From assembly GCF_000007665.1 (NCBI RefSeq), contig NC_006087.1, forward strand, positions 1,488,001 to 1,552,000: a stretch of DNA of 64,000 nucleotides, written 5' to 3'. This stretch comes from Leifsonia xyli subsp. xyli str. CTCB07 (GTDB taxonomy: Bacteria > Actinomycetota > Actinomycetes > Actinomycetales > Microbacteriaceae). The position numbers and the translations under genes are program-made. Shown here piece by piece: positions 1 to 8,845 of this stretch (the first letter of the stretch is position 1; each line of letters opens with the position of its first letter). The notes below the pieces were generated by a model. It did not search any database. It saw only the letters and a list, made by a program, of their open reading frames with translations, and was not told where the DNA came from.

Positions 1-631
1 GCGCGCCGATGCCCACCGGCCCGCCGATCTTGTGGGCGGAGACGCTCAGTGCGTCGGCACCGAGCGCGGCGAAGTCGATCGGAAGGTGACCGTAGGCGGA
101 GACCGCGTCGACGTGTGCCGGGACCCCCGCCGCGCGTGAAAGCGCCACGAGTTCGGCGGTGGGCTGCACGGTGCCGACCTCGTTGTTGACGGCGAGGAAA
201 GAAAGGAGCGCGATGTCCTCGCCGCCCTCGAACTCCGGCGGAAGGATGCGGCCCGCCGCGTCGAGCGGAAGCCACTCGGGGCGCGCGCCCTCCGCCCGCT
301 CCAGCCACTCGACCGTATCCGTGGTCGCGTGGTGCTCGCCGCCTGGGAGGAGGATGCGCGGCCGTTTGCGGCCGGTGTTCCGCGACCAGTACATCCCTTT
401 GACCGCGAGGTTGATCGCTTCGGTGCCGCCGGAGGTGAAGACAACCTCCACCGGGTCGCAGCCGAGCGTCGCCGCGACCGTCTCGCGCGCCTCTTCCAGC
501 ATCCGCCGTGCCTGCTGGCCCTGGCTGTGGATGCTGGCGGGGTTCCCGACGACGCCGAGCGCCGCGACCAGAGCCTCCGCGGCCTCGGGGCGCAACGGCG
601 TGGTGGCCGCGTGATCGAGATAGACCGGCAC
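1..631 (-). CDS. Cysteine desulfurase (NifS/IscS family), 5' part, runs off the window
   Basis: PLP-dependent class V aminotransferase-fold enzyme that takes sulfur from L-cysteine for Fe-S cluster or thio-cofactor assembly in the cytoplasm. The reading frame is open for 210 codons from a GTG at 631. It begins VPVYLDHAATTPLRPEA, the family's N-terminal motif, and contains SGGTEAINLA, NNEVGTVQP and HVDAVSAYGHLP. At the window edge lies ALSVSAHKIGGPVG, whose lysine is the expected PLP Schiff-base residue. A strong ribosome binding site (GGGAGGAG) precedes the GTG. About 210 of roughly 380 to 400 residues are inside the window; the active-site cysteine loop is outside. Whether it is IscS-like or tied to tRNA thiolation cannot be decided here. 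Confidence 0.93.
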   Translation of the reverse strand, partial: MPVYLDHAATTPLRPEAAEALVAALGVVGNPASIHSQGQQARRMLEEARETVAATLGCDPVEVVFTSGGTEAINLAVKGMYWSRNTGRKRPRILLPGGEHHATTDTVEWLERAEGARPEWLPLDAAGRILPPEFEGGEDIALLSFLAVNNEVGTVQPTAELVALSRAAGVPAHVDAVSAYGHLPIDFAALGADALSVSAHKIGGPVGIGA

Positions 632-685
632 CGCGACTCCTCCCGTCACTGAGCGAACCGACTGCTGTTCACTACTGTAAGACGC

Positions 686-1293
686 ATGACCTCCGCCGAC
701 CCTCTCCGCGATCTCGGTGTCCGCATCGGACCGCAGGGCGGCGAGCTGAGGGTCTACTCCGAGCACGCCGACGCGATGGAACTCTGCCTGTTCGACCCCC
801 AGGACCCGAGCTGGCTGGTCAAGACCGTGACGATGACGAAGGACGCGGGCAACGTCTGGGCCGGGCGCTCCCAATCGTTGCAGGCGGGCAGCCTCTACGC
901 CATCCGGGTGTCCGGTCCCGCTTCGCCGCAGAACGTCTTCGCCTCGGAGACGCTGCTGCTGGACCCCTACGCGCGAGGGCTGGTACGGGTGGGTGCGGAC
1001 GAATGGCGCTCGATCGTGGTCGGTGAAGGCTTCGACTGGGGCGGCGTCGGCAAACCGGGCACACCGCTGGAGCGCACCGTCGTCTACGAGGCGCATGTGC
1101 GCGGCCTCAGCCGGCTGAACCCGGAGGTCCCGGAGGAGCTGCGCGGCACCTACGCAGGGCTGGCTCACGAGTCGGCCATCGGCTATCTGAAGGATCTCGG
1201 CGTCACCGCGGTCGAACTGCTGCTGGTGCAAGCGTTCGTCTCCGAGCAGCGGCTCCTCCGGCAGGGCCTCACAAACTACTGGGGCTCGCCCAC
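686..1293 (+). pseudogene. glgX: Glycogen debranching enzyme GlgX/TreX, N-terminal stump cut by IS30
   Basis: Would hydrolyse alpha-1,6 branch points of glycogen. The first ~200 residues are clear: a CBM48-type early-set domain (GVRIGPQGGELRVYS at the start), then the beginning of the GH13 barrel (VVYEAHVRGLSRLNP, IGYLKDLGVTAVELL, LTNYWG). The family is about 700 residues long, so over two thirds is missing. After TNYWG the sequence no longer looks like GlgX (the family reads NYWGYNTLGF). The IS30 element starts a few bases later, and no GlgX sequence resumes beyond it. A deletion or fusion therefore probably preceded the IS insertion. Divergent from the cysteine desulfurase. The catalytic residues are gone, so it is nonfunctional. 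Confidence 0.88.
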
Positions 1294-2791
1294 TCTTGGG
1301 TTCTAGCGGTTGTTGCAACATCTGGAGTTTCTAGGAGTTGCAAGGACCGTGTCCCGTTTAAGGCGCAGTGCGGGGAAGAGGAAGTACACCCAGGCGGAGC
1401 GTGAAGCCTTCTTCGTCATTTTCAAGGAGTCCAGGAGTACGACGATCGCGGCGAGGGAGCTAGGGTTCAACCCCGCGACGTGCGCGCAATGGGTTCGCAA
1501 GGCGGGCCTGGCTAGTCACGGCTACACCGGCGGCGGCATGAGCGCGCACCCATGCAAGGACGAGTACCTGGAGCTGCGGAGCAGCGGGCTCTCGCGCCGC
1601 GAAGCGGTGGGACGAGTCGGAATCAGCCCGAACACGGGATACCTCTGGGACAGTCGAACGGGCGACGCATTTATCCAGATGGTCGCGTGGTCGATTACAA
1701 AGACAGGGTGCCTGTCGTTGTTGATCCTGTTCAGCGGGCGTCGATGCGTTCGCTCGAAGCCGCACTCCACCCACGATTCCTCTCCCTGCAGGAGCGTGAG
1801 CTGATCCGGGACCTGACCAGGGCCGGCCTTTCGTTGTGTCGGGTCGCGGCCAAGCTTGGTCGCTCGGTGTCGACGATCAGTCGAGAGATTCGCCGGAATC
1901 AGCTTCCTGGAGAGGGCGGCTACCATCCATACGTGGCGCATCGGAAAGCGGCCAGCCGCCGACCGCGACCGAAAGCCACGAGGCTGGTCCGCAATCCGCA
2001 GCTGCGCAGTTACGTTCAACGGAAGCTGACGCTACGTTGGTCGCCGGAGCAGATCAGCCGGTCGCTGATCCGCGAGTTCCCCGGCGATGCGGAGATGCGC
2101 GTGGCGCACGAGACGATCTATCAAGCCTTCTACGTGCAGGGCCGTGGACAACTCCGCCGCGAGCTCACGATGGTGCTGCGGACCGGCCGGGCCAAGCGGA
2201 AACCGCATCGTTCTGGCGCCGCTCGCAGACATCGTTTCGCGGATCCGATGGTAATGATCTCCGACCGTCCCGCCGAAATCGAGGACCGCGCCGTTCCCGG
2301 ACATTGGGAAGGCGACCTCATCATCGGCGGACACCGCAACAGCGCCATCGGCACCCTCGTGGAACGCTCCACCCGGTTCGTGATGCTGATCCATCTCCCC
2401 ATCGATCGCACCGCAGAATCCGTCCGGGACGGACTGATCAGCGCCGTCAAGACACTCCCACGCGAACTCCGTCGCTCGATCACCTGGGACCAGGGCTCGG
2501 AAATGGCAGCTCACAAGTCGTTCACGATAGCCACCGACATCCCGGTCTACTTCTGCGACCCCGCGAGTCCCTGGCAACGCGGCAGCAACGAGAACACCAA
2601 CGGACTCCTTCGCCAATACTTCCCCAAGGGAAAGGGAACAGACCTCGCCCGATTCACCGCAACCGACCTGACGAACGTCGCCCACGAGCTCAACACCCGC
2701 CCACGCAAAACGCTCGGCTGGGAAACCCCAGCCGAACGCCTCGCTAAACTACTCGCCAGCTAATCGTCGTGTTGCAACAACCACTGGAATC
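1294..2791 (+). mobile_element. IS30-family insertion sequence, copy A (complete)
   Basis: Complete element of about 1.5 kb carrying one transposase gene. Imperfect terminal inverted repeats are visible: 1298-1320 and, inverted, 2770-2792. They agree at 20 of 23 positions and share the core GGTTGTTGCAACA. The 7-mer CGCCCAC occurs at 1287-1293 and again at 2792-2798, a candidate target duplication that sets the ends given here. IS30 elements usually duplicate only 2 to 3 bp, so the exact ends may be off by a few bases. An identical second copy in the same orientation begins at 62624. The element separates the glgX stump from the SGNH hydrolase remnant. Confidence 0.9.
1349..2763 (+). CDS. IS30-family transposase, coding split over two overlapping frames
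   Basis: DDE transposase. The N-terminal part (GTG at 1349, frame open to 1804) has helix-turn-helix sequence (STTIAARELGFNPATCAQW). The C-terminal part, in the -1 frame up to 2763, carries a second HTH (SLCRVAAKLGRSVSTISREI) and the catalytic core: GHWEGDLIIGG (first D), ITWDQGSEMA (second D) and GSNENTNGLLRQYFPKG (E). Similarity moves from one frame to the other near 1655-1670 (NTGYLWDS, then GRRIYPDGRVVDY). The identical arrangement in copy B means either programmed -1 frameshifting or a mutation fixed before the copies spread. No canonical slippery heptamer is evident. All three catalytic residues are present. Confidence 0.8.
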
Positions 2792-2856
2792 CGCCCACCC
2801 GGGAGCCCTTCATGGTGCTTTCACGTGTCCTACTTGGTCTCTCGCGTCGAGATCCA

Positions 2857-3325
2857 TCATTCGCCGTCGAGACATGCACGCTGATCACGACGGTGGACGG
2901 GCCGGGAACCCGGCTCCGCCCCCTCAAGGGAGCTTATTATTTTGCCGTCACGTACTTGATTGACGTAGTGCGCAATCCCCAGACTCGTCGGGTGGAAGGC
3001 ATCGCCGTCCTGGTCAAGCGAATTCAGAGCGTCGAAACTGTTCACCCAGTGTCGCGCAACGCTGCACGCCGTCCGTGCCTCGCTGCGAGCGCTGACATCC
3101 ACCACGGTGAAACCATACTTCGCCGACTCTTCGCGAATCAGAGCATTGAGTTCGTCCTCGACCCGGTGGAGATACGGAACATCCGCATCGGTGAAAGGAA
3201 CATCGACGGAGTTGCCCTTCTTGGGAGTGTTCGACGGATCAGGCAGCACATCCGGGTAGGTGAAGGCAAACTTCTTCGCTCGCGGCACACGCGCATTCAG
3301 CGATTTTCTCGTACAGACCGTCTAG
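2857..3325 (-). pseudogene. SGNH/GDSL-type hydrolase, C-terminal remnant
   Basis: Only the last ~150 codons of an SGNH lipase/esterase remain. The reading frame enters from the IS481 left end as TRKSLNARVPRAKKFAF, followed by TYPDVLP. Near the end it has DGDAFHPTSLGIAHY, the block V sequence with the catalytic Asp and His (DxxHP). The GDS nucleophile block and the signal peptide are missing because IS481 copy A sits at 3326. The far side of that element is unrelated, so the 5' part was lost in a rearrangement. Probably a secreted enzyme originally, as in related actinobacterial lipases. The tail beyond HPTS reads to a stop at 2857 and may include non-native sequence. Confidence 0.7.
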
Positions 3326-4437
3326 GTGTGATGTCCAGGGGGGTTGTTTCGGCGATACGGTCGTGAGGAGTTGAGGGGCGAGGGCCTCCGGTTGTGAAGT
3401 GGAGCTGTTCAGTTCAACCGCTTCACGATCCAGGAGGCCTTCGTGTCCCACGTTAACGCTGCTCTCACACCGCGCGCTCGTCTGCGCCTTGCCAGGCTCA
3501 TCGTCGAGGACCATTGGCTGGTCTCCGTCGCAGCGAAGATGTTTATGGTCTCGCCCGTTACCGCGCGGAAATGGGCGGCGAGGTTCCGCGCCGAAGGCAC
3601 GGGAGGGATGACCGACCGGTCTAGCCGCCCACGATCGATGCCAACGCGGACGCCGTTGCCCGTGCTCAAGCGGATCGTGCGGGCGAGGTGGCGACGACGC
3701 CTGGGGCCGGTGCAGATCGCCGGCGAGCTTGGCCTTCCCGCCTCGACCGTCCACGCCGTCCTGGTGTGCTGCCGCATCAACCGGCTCTGCACCATTGATC
3801 GGGTCACGGGCGAGCCGATCCGTCGCTACGAGCACGACCACCCTGGATCGCTGATCCATGTCGACGTGACGAAGTTCGGCAACATCCCCAACGGCGGCGG
3901 CTGACGATTCGTCGGCCGCGTCCAGGGCGAACGCAACCGGGAAGCGACCGCCACCCGCACGAAGAGCAGGAACCACCGCTACGAGCCACGGTTGGGCACC
4001 GTGTTCGTCTACACGATCATCGACGACCACTCCCGCGTCGCCTACGCCGAGATCTGCTCCGACGAGAAGGCGGACACCGCGATCGGTGTCCTGCGGCGTG
4101 CTGTCGCCTGGTTCGCCGACCGGGATGTCAGCGTCGAACTCGTCCTCTCGGACAACGGCTCCGCCTACAAGTCCTACGCCTGGCGAGACGCCTGCACAGA
4201 GCTCGGGATCAGGGCGAAGAAGACCCGACCATACCGACCACAGACCAACGGGAAGATCAAACGCTTCCACCGCACACTCGCCGACGGCTGGGCCTACGCC
4301 CAGTTCTATGGTTCAGAGGCCGAACGACGAGAAGCACTCCCCGGCTGACCCCACTTCTACAATCATCACCAGCACCACTCCGCCATCAGAGCCCCACCCA
4401 TTAGCAGAATCGACAACAACCTCCCTGGACATCACAC
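3326..4437 (+). mobile_element. IS481-family insertion sequence, copy A
   Basis: 1112-bp element with terminal inverted repeats starting GTGTGATGTCCAGGG at the left and the same inverted at the right, differing at one position (GGGGGG versus GGGAGG) over about 22 bp. It is flanked by CTAG at 3322-3325 and 4438-4441, a 4-bp target duplication that fits the known NCTAGN preference of IS481. The inverted copy B at 44189-45300 has the same length and the same CTAG flanks. Copy A differs from it at three coding positions, all G in B and A in A. The left flank is an SGNH hydrolase fragment and the right flank an unrelated remnant, so the element sits at a rearrangement junction. Confidence 0.93.
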
Positions 4438-4441
4438 CTAG
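3443..4441 (+). pseudogene. IS481 transposase, copy A, inactivated
   Basis: Would be 332 residues: N-terminal HTH (WLVSVAAKMFMVSPVTARKW), then a DDE core with IHVDVTKFGNI (first D) and LVLSDNGSAYKS (second D). The third catalytic position reads NGKIKRFHRTL where copy B has NGKIERFHRTL, so the catalytic Glu is Lys (codon 4259-4261). Two in-frame TGA codons replace Trp: 3902-3904 (after IPNGGG; also present in copy B) and 4346-4348 (TGG in copy B). The terminal TAG at 4439-4441 lies inside the CTAG target duplication rather than in the element. This copy cannot encode an active transposase. Confidence 0.9.
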
Positions 4442-4765
4442 CGACGGGAGCGTCGGAAGACCCTATCTGGGACTTGTTCCGACCAGATCGGAAACCGGCT
4501 GATGTTGAGATGGACCCTGAGACCGTCATTGAACGCACGGTCCAACATGCAGTTGCGGTTGGCGACGAATGACGGCTGGGACTTTCCGTTGAGTGTCCGA
4601 GAAGATCTCGCCGCTAGCTACCGGTCACATTTCGTTCGGGTCCTCGACTGGCTTGGCGTGCAGGCGGTGCCACCGCCGGAGATTCTCGTGGAGCTTCACC
4701 GCGCCCCGGAGATGGTGCGCGCACTCCGCTCCTTCGATAAGCGCAGGACGCGCGTTGCGAACTGA
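4442..4765 (+). pseudogene. Unrecognised protein, C-terminal remnant beside IS481
   Basis: Coding-like sequence leaves the IS481 right end in frame 1 (TGASEDPIWDLFRPDRKPAD, continuing VERTVQHAVAVGDE-like to a stop near 4570). It resumes in frame 2 (WDFPLSVREDLAASYRSHF, then VRVLDWLGVQAVPPPEILV) to the TGA at 4763-4765. Together they look like the last ~105 residues of a soluble protein with one frameshift. The end overlaps the start of the MFS gene, the spacing expected of the previous gene of an operon. I do not recognise the family. The 5' part is absent. Base composition is lower in G+C than the core genes, like the rest of the island. Confidence 0.5.
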
Positions 4766-6004
4766 CAGTCGGCGGGTAGACACCTTCATCGTAAGTTTGC
4801 TGCTGACGCAGGTGGGTTCAGCAATGACGGCCGTGGCGGCCGTTCTGCTGCTCGTCGATCGTTTCGGCCTGGGCATCGAATCAGGTCTAGCGCTTGCTCT
4901 TCAGGTGCTCCCGAACGTGCTCCTTGGTCCGCTCGTGGGAGATCTGGTTTCAACACGAGACCCGAGAAAGATCGCCGTCTCTTCATCGTTGGCAAGTGCG
5001 GTCGTCGTCATGCTCTATCCGCTGGCCACGACGCCAGCCCTGGCAAGTCTGGTTGCAGTGCTTGTCGGTGTTGTGGGGTTGCCTGCGATCTCTTCGCGTA
5101 TGGCCCTTCGTGCGAGCGTTATTCCGGACGCGATGCAACAACAAGCGAGCGGTTACATCGTTGCCACAGAGCGTCTCGGCTTGGTGATGGGCCCTCTCGT
5201 GGCCACCATCATTGCCACCGCAACCGACTACACCTACATCTTCTATTTCGAGGCGGTGCTCGCTCTAGCGTCTGCCGGCCTGGTGTTCACTCTTCCGAGG
5301 CCAGAAGTCGGTACCACTGCACCGCAACGGCGGCGCACCCGTACAGGGATTCACGAACGCCTGATGAGCCCTTATCGACGCGCTTGATCGCTCATCCGAA
5401 GCGACCGCTTGATCCTTGAGTACACGCTCAGCGGGGTCTTGTACTCGGTGGGCATCGGCGTGCAACGGCTGCTCTTGCCAGCGATGTTGGTGGTGACGCT
5501 GCGAACGACGCAAGACAAGGTGGGTTTCTTGATAGCTGCGTTAGCCGCAGGCGGAATAGTCGGCGGACTGGTTGTGGGGCGGCTTCGCATTTTGTCGCCT
5601 ACAAGCTGGTATGTCGCGATCACCCTTGCCGAGGTCCCGCTGTGGTTAGCCACGCTGTGGTCACCGAGTCTGAGCGTGCTGGTGGTGTTACTTGGCCTAC
5701 TCGGGGTTCTAAAGTCGGCGTAGCGATCTACTTAACTGAAATTCAGCGTCGCGTACCCGGAGACCAGATCGGACGATACTTCTCTCTCATGAGTCCCGCG
5801 GTCGATGTGGCCGTCGTCGCCGGTGTGCTCGCTATCTCACTCGTACCCGAGGCATCCGTTCCGCTTGTGGGGACACTGATCATTGCCGGAGCCGCTGGAC
5901 TGCCCTTCCTCGCTCTCTGGCGACTAGTAGGTGACGCGTTGTCTGTGCGTCGCGACAGCGCCGCCGCTCACCCATTCGCACGCCCTGATGCTGATCAACC
6001 CTGA
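4755..6004 (+). pseudogene. MFS exporter, interrupted by a stop and a frameshift
   Basis: Integral membrane transporter of about 415 residues when its pieces are joined; probably an efflux pump for the product of the neighbouring cluster (inferred from context). A likely TTG start at 4755 overlaps the preceding stop. The first half (FIVSLLLTQVGSAMTAVAAV, GLGIESGLALALQVLPNVL, about six hydrophobic segments) ends at TGA 5385-5387. The same frame resumes at SGVLYSVGIGVQRLLLPAML and fails near 5705-5722. The last part continues in the next frame (VGVAIYLTEIQRRVPGDQIG) to 6004. Two lesions make it nonfunctional. It is followed closely by the ligase gene. Confidence 0.75.
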
Positions 6005-6020
6005 CCAGAAAGTCTCCAGA

Positions 6021-7355
6021 ATGACCCGCCTCGTTGCCGACTCCATCTCTCGCATTGACTTCGCGCATTCTCTACTTGACGCCCCGCGGAGGCCACGCCT
6101 AACGCAGTTCGGAACACAGCGCAAAGTCCTTGAGCAATGCGTAGAAGAAGCGTCGAACCTCTTACGAAGTGCGGGCATAGCTGCGGGCGACAGGGTCCTG
6201 GTGAAGTTGGCCGACCCTCCAGCCTTCGTCGATGCGCTCGTGTCGATTTGGCTCCTAGATGCGAGCCCGGTCATTATTGATCCCCGTCTATCCGACACGG
6301 CAACAACCGAGGTCGTATCAACGGTTAAGCCCAGCTTCAGCTTCGAAGAAGCTGGCGTCGTCAGAGCGCCAATGGAGGCCGATTCGGGAGCGCCGTCCAC
6401 GGAGCTCATGATCCAGCTGACTTCCGGGACGACCGGAAGATTCCGCCTGGTCCGCCGTGACGTGTCCAGCGTGCGCACCGAGGTCGAACGCTATCAGCAG
6501 ATGGGGTACCTCGGCTCTGGGACCAGCGAGGTGATCCTCGGAAGCTCGCCGTTTCACACATTTGGGCTCGTCGGCGCGATCCTGAGCGGGCTCGCTGCGG
6601 GCAAGGACGTGAGCTTCGCCCGGCAGATGACGGCAAATGAGCTGGGTGTGCCGGACCAACGCGGACGTGCGCTTGTGACCGTTCCAACCGCGCTACATCA
6701 TTTGGTTGAGTACCGTGCGGGGGCGTACCTCTCCTCGCTTGAAGCAGTTCTTTTTGCCGGGGAACGACTGACTGCTGAAATGGCAGCCCGGCTGGCGGCT
6801 GTCGCTAATTCGCCCGTGAATATATTTGGTACCACCGAGACGGGGCTGCTTGCGCAGAGCCAGATAGCAGAAACGTTGCGCTGGTTTTCCACATCGGGCG
6901 TCCGGGAACTCGACACGTCAAGCGGCGCACTTGCAGTCCGCATGCAGCACTCGCCCTACCTCAGCCAGGAAGATCCGCGGTGCATCGACGGCTGGTTCCG
7001 CACGGTGGACATAGTGAATGACGACGGATCCGATCGATTCACAGTGCTCGGCCGGGTGGACAGTCAAGTGTCCATCGCCGGCAGGAAAGTCAATCTCTCC
7101 AGAGTTGAAGAAGCCGCCATCGGCACGGGCATGTGCATAGCCGCTTTTTCAACTCGAATCGAGCTTTATGTTGAGCTTGCTGAGGGCGCTAGTAGCACGG
7201 CCTTTCGTGACGCTCTCACCGGTTCCCTCGAGACGGTCGAACTGCCGTCACAGGTGCTTTGTATCCCGCGCTTCCCCAGAACCTTCGGCGGGAAGACGAT
7301 TCGTGATGCCCCCGTGCTCCGGGCGCTAGCAAGGGCACACCATGAGGCCCGCTGA
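6021..7355 (+). CDS. Adenylate-forming ligase (stand-alone A-domain-like AMP-binding enzyme)
   Basis: Activates a carboxylic acid as acyl-AMP and would pass it to CoA or a carrier thiol. The 444-residue frame from ATG 6021 is intact and shows the family core motifs in order: QLTSGTTGRFRLVRR (A3 P-loop, with K replaced by R), NIFGTTETG (A5), GWFRTVDIVNDDG (A7), FTVLGRVDSQVSIAGRKVNL (A8) and PRTFGGKTIRD (A10, catalytic Lys). It is shorter than a typical 500 to 550 residue acyl-CoA synthetase. It overlaps the downstream chorismate-enzyme gene by 14 nt, suggesting coupled translation. In-frame alternatives lie upstream (ATG 5988, GTG 5931). Its substrate may be an aminobenzoate-type acid, inferred only from the neighbour. 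It is the only biosynthetic gene of the island left open. Confidence 0.85.
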   Translation: MTRLVADSISRIDFAHSLLDAPRRPRLTQFGTQRKVLEQCVEEASNLLRSAGIAAGDRVLVKLADPPAFVDALVSIWLLDASPVIIDPRLSDTATTEVVSTVKPSFSFEEAGVVRAPMEADSGAPSTELMIQLTSGTTGRFRLVRRDVSSVRTEVERYQQMGYLGSGTSEVILGSSPFHTFGLVGAILSGLAAGKDVSFARQMTANELGVPDQRGRALVTVPTALHHLVEYRAGAYLSSLEAVLFAGERLTAEMAARLAAVANSPVNIFGTTETGLLAQSQIAETLRWFSTSGVRELDTSSGALAVRMQHSPYLSQEDPRCIDGWFRTVDIVNDDGSDRFTVLGRVDSQVSIAGRKVNLSRVEEAAIGTGMCIAAFSTRIELYVELAEGASSTAFRDALTGSLETVELPSQVLCIPRFPRTFGGKTIRDAPVLRALARAHHEAR

Positions 7356-8845
7356 GGTAACCATTGCGAACCTGGGCGTCGATTCCACACCGGACGCATC
7401 GGAACTCCTCGACTTCGTGTTCCCCAGTCAAGATGTCGTGTGGCTCGATAGTTCCAAAACACCCGGCGGGAATCCTGACCGTAGCCGTTGGTCGATATTC
7501 GCCGGCTCCGACGGGCCGTTCTCTGGCAGGCTAACTGCAGTTGAAGGCGTCACACAATGGTCAGGCACCGAAATTCACCACCGCCTCCACTCTCAAGCCG
7601 TCCGATCTGGTATCCAAAAACGCGCCTTCGCAGAGGCACTCGACCAACTGCTCGGGGCATTGGCGCTAAACCTCTCCGAACATCTCGGATGCCCCTTCCT
7701 GCTCGGTTGGGCAAGGTTTCTGGGTTATGAGGTCGACGCCCCCACGAAGCTATCTGCCGGCACCGACGCCCACCTTCTGTTCTGTGACCGAGCAGTCGTC
7801 ATGGATCACGTACTAGGCACAACGACGGTAATGACGCTAATCGCAGCGGACGACCGCGTCAACGCTTCCGCTGCCAACGCTGCGAATAGAACATGGCTAA
7901 AGCAGGCGGCCGCTCAAATCCGAGTCGCCGCGACGCGGACCACCTCGGCCGCGCTTCCAGGGGTTGATCCTCAGGCCCGTGCCGTTTCCCCCAGCGAGTC
8001 GGCCAGCCTACGAGCAACAGGTTGAGACTTGTCGGGAAGAGATTCGCCAGGGGAACGCATTCCAGGTGTGTCTAACGACCACTTTTGACCTTCCGGACGT
8101 GTGTGCCTCCGCGCAAGAACGGCAGCTATACCGACATCTTCGGCGCATCGAGCCTGTTCCGTTCGGTTCCTTTCTCCAGCTCGGGGGTATCTCCGTCCTC
8201 AGCCGTTCGTCGGAACGTTTCCTCTCCATCGATCCGAACGGTCGCGTGCTTGCAGAACCGATCAAGGGAACGCGCCAACGAAAGGATGACGATACAGAGG
8301 ACCAAAAGGTTCGCGAGGAACTTGCGCGCGACGAAAAGGAACGGGCAGAGAACCTGATGATCGTCGACCTTATTCGGAACGATATGTAGAAATCGGGCGA
8401 TCCAGCCGCCCTGAGCGTAGAGCGACTATTTAGCGTCGAGACCTATGTATCGGTCCATCAGATGGTCTCGTCGATTTCGATTCAACTCAAATCCACGGAT
8501 CGCGCAGCGGCCGTTTCCGCTGCATTCCCTCCAGGATCCATGACCGGAGCGCCCAAGTCCAGCGCCATGCGGATTGCACGGGCCCTCGAGGGAAACCCGC
8601 GCGGCGTGTACTCCGGAGCCATCGGCTATTTCTCCCTATCCGGAGCGGTGGATCTGTCCATCGCAATTCGGACGCTGGTTATGCGACAGCGCCCAGATGC
8701 AAGACGCAGTTGGTCGTACGGGGCGGGTGGAGCGATCACGTGGCCATCTAAAGCGTCCGACGAGTCGACCGAGGTCCTCCACAAAGCTGAACCAATCCTC
8801 AACACCCTCGGACTCTCTACGAACTGGAGAATCGACAATGGCTGA
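7342..8845 (+). pseudogene. Aminodeoxychorismate synthase component I-like (PabB family), frameshifted and with a nonsense codon
   Basis: Chorismate-binding enzyme of about 500 residues. The N-terminal half (7342 to ~7975, frame 1) includes HLGCPFLLGWARFLGYEV and DAHLLFCDRAVVMDH. A +1 shift near 7975-8000 leads to frame 2: NAFQVCLTTTFDLP, AEPIKGTRQR, AENLMIVDLIRNDM, PPGSMTGAPKSSAMR and YSGAIGYFSLSGAVDLSIAI. The PIKGT lysine is the mark of aminodeoxychorismate synthase; anthranilate synthases have PIAGT. A TAG at 8387-8389 follows IRNDM. There is no glutamine amidotransferase domain. Its place beside a ligase and a condensation-like gene suggests a secondary-metabolism paralogue rather than the folate enzyme. 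Two lesions make it a pseudogene. Confidence 0.82.

Noticed and set aside
3239..4270. 343-codon minus-strand ORF across IS481 copy A
   Set aside because: Antisense to the transposase; the same frame appears opposite copy B and reflects IS composition.
5385..5387. Selenocysteine or other recoding at the MFS TGA
   Set aside because: The same gene has a further frameshift near 5705 and lies among pseudogenes; a simple lesion is the better explanation.
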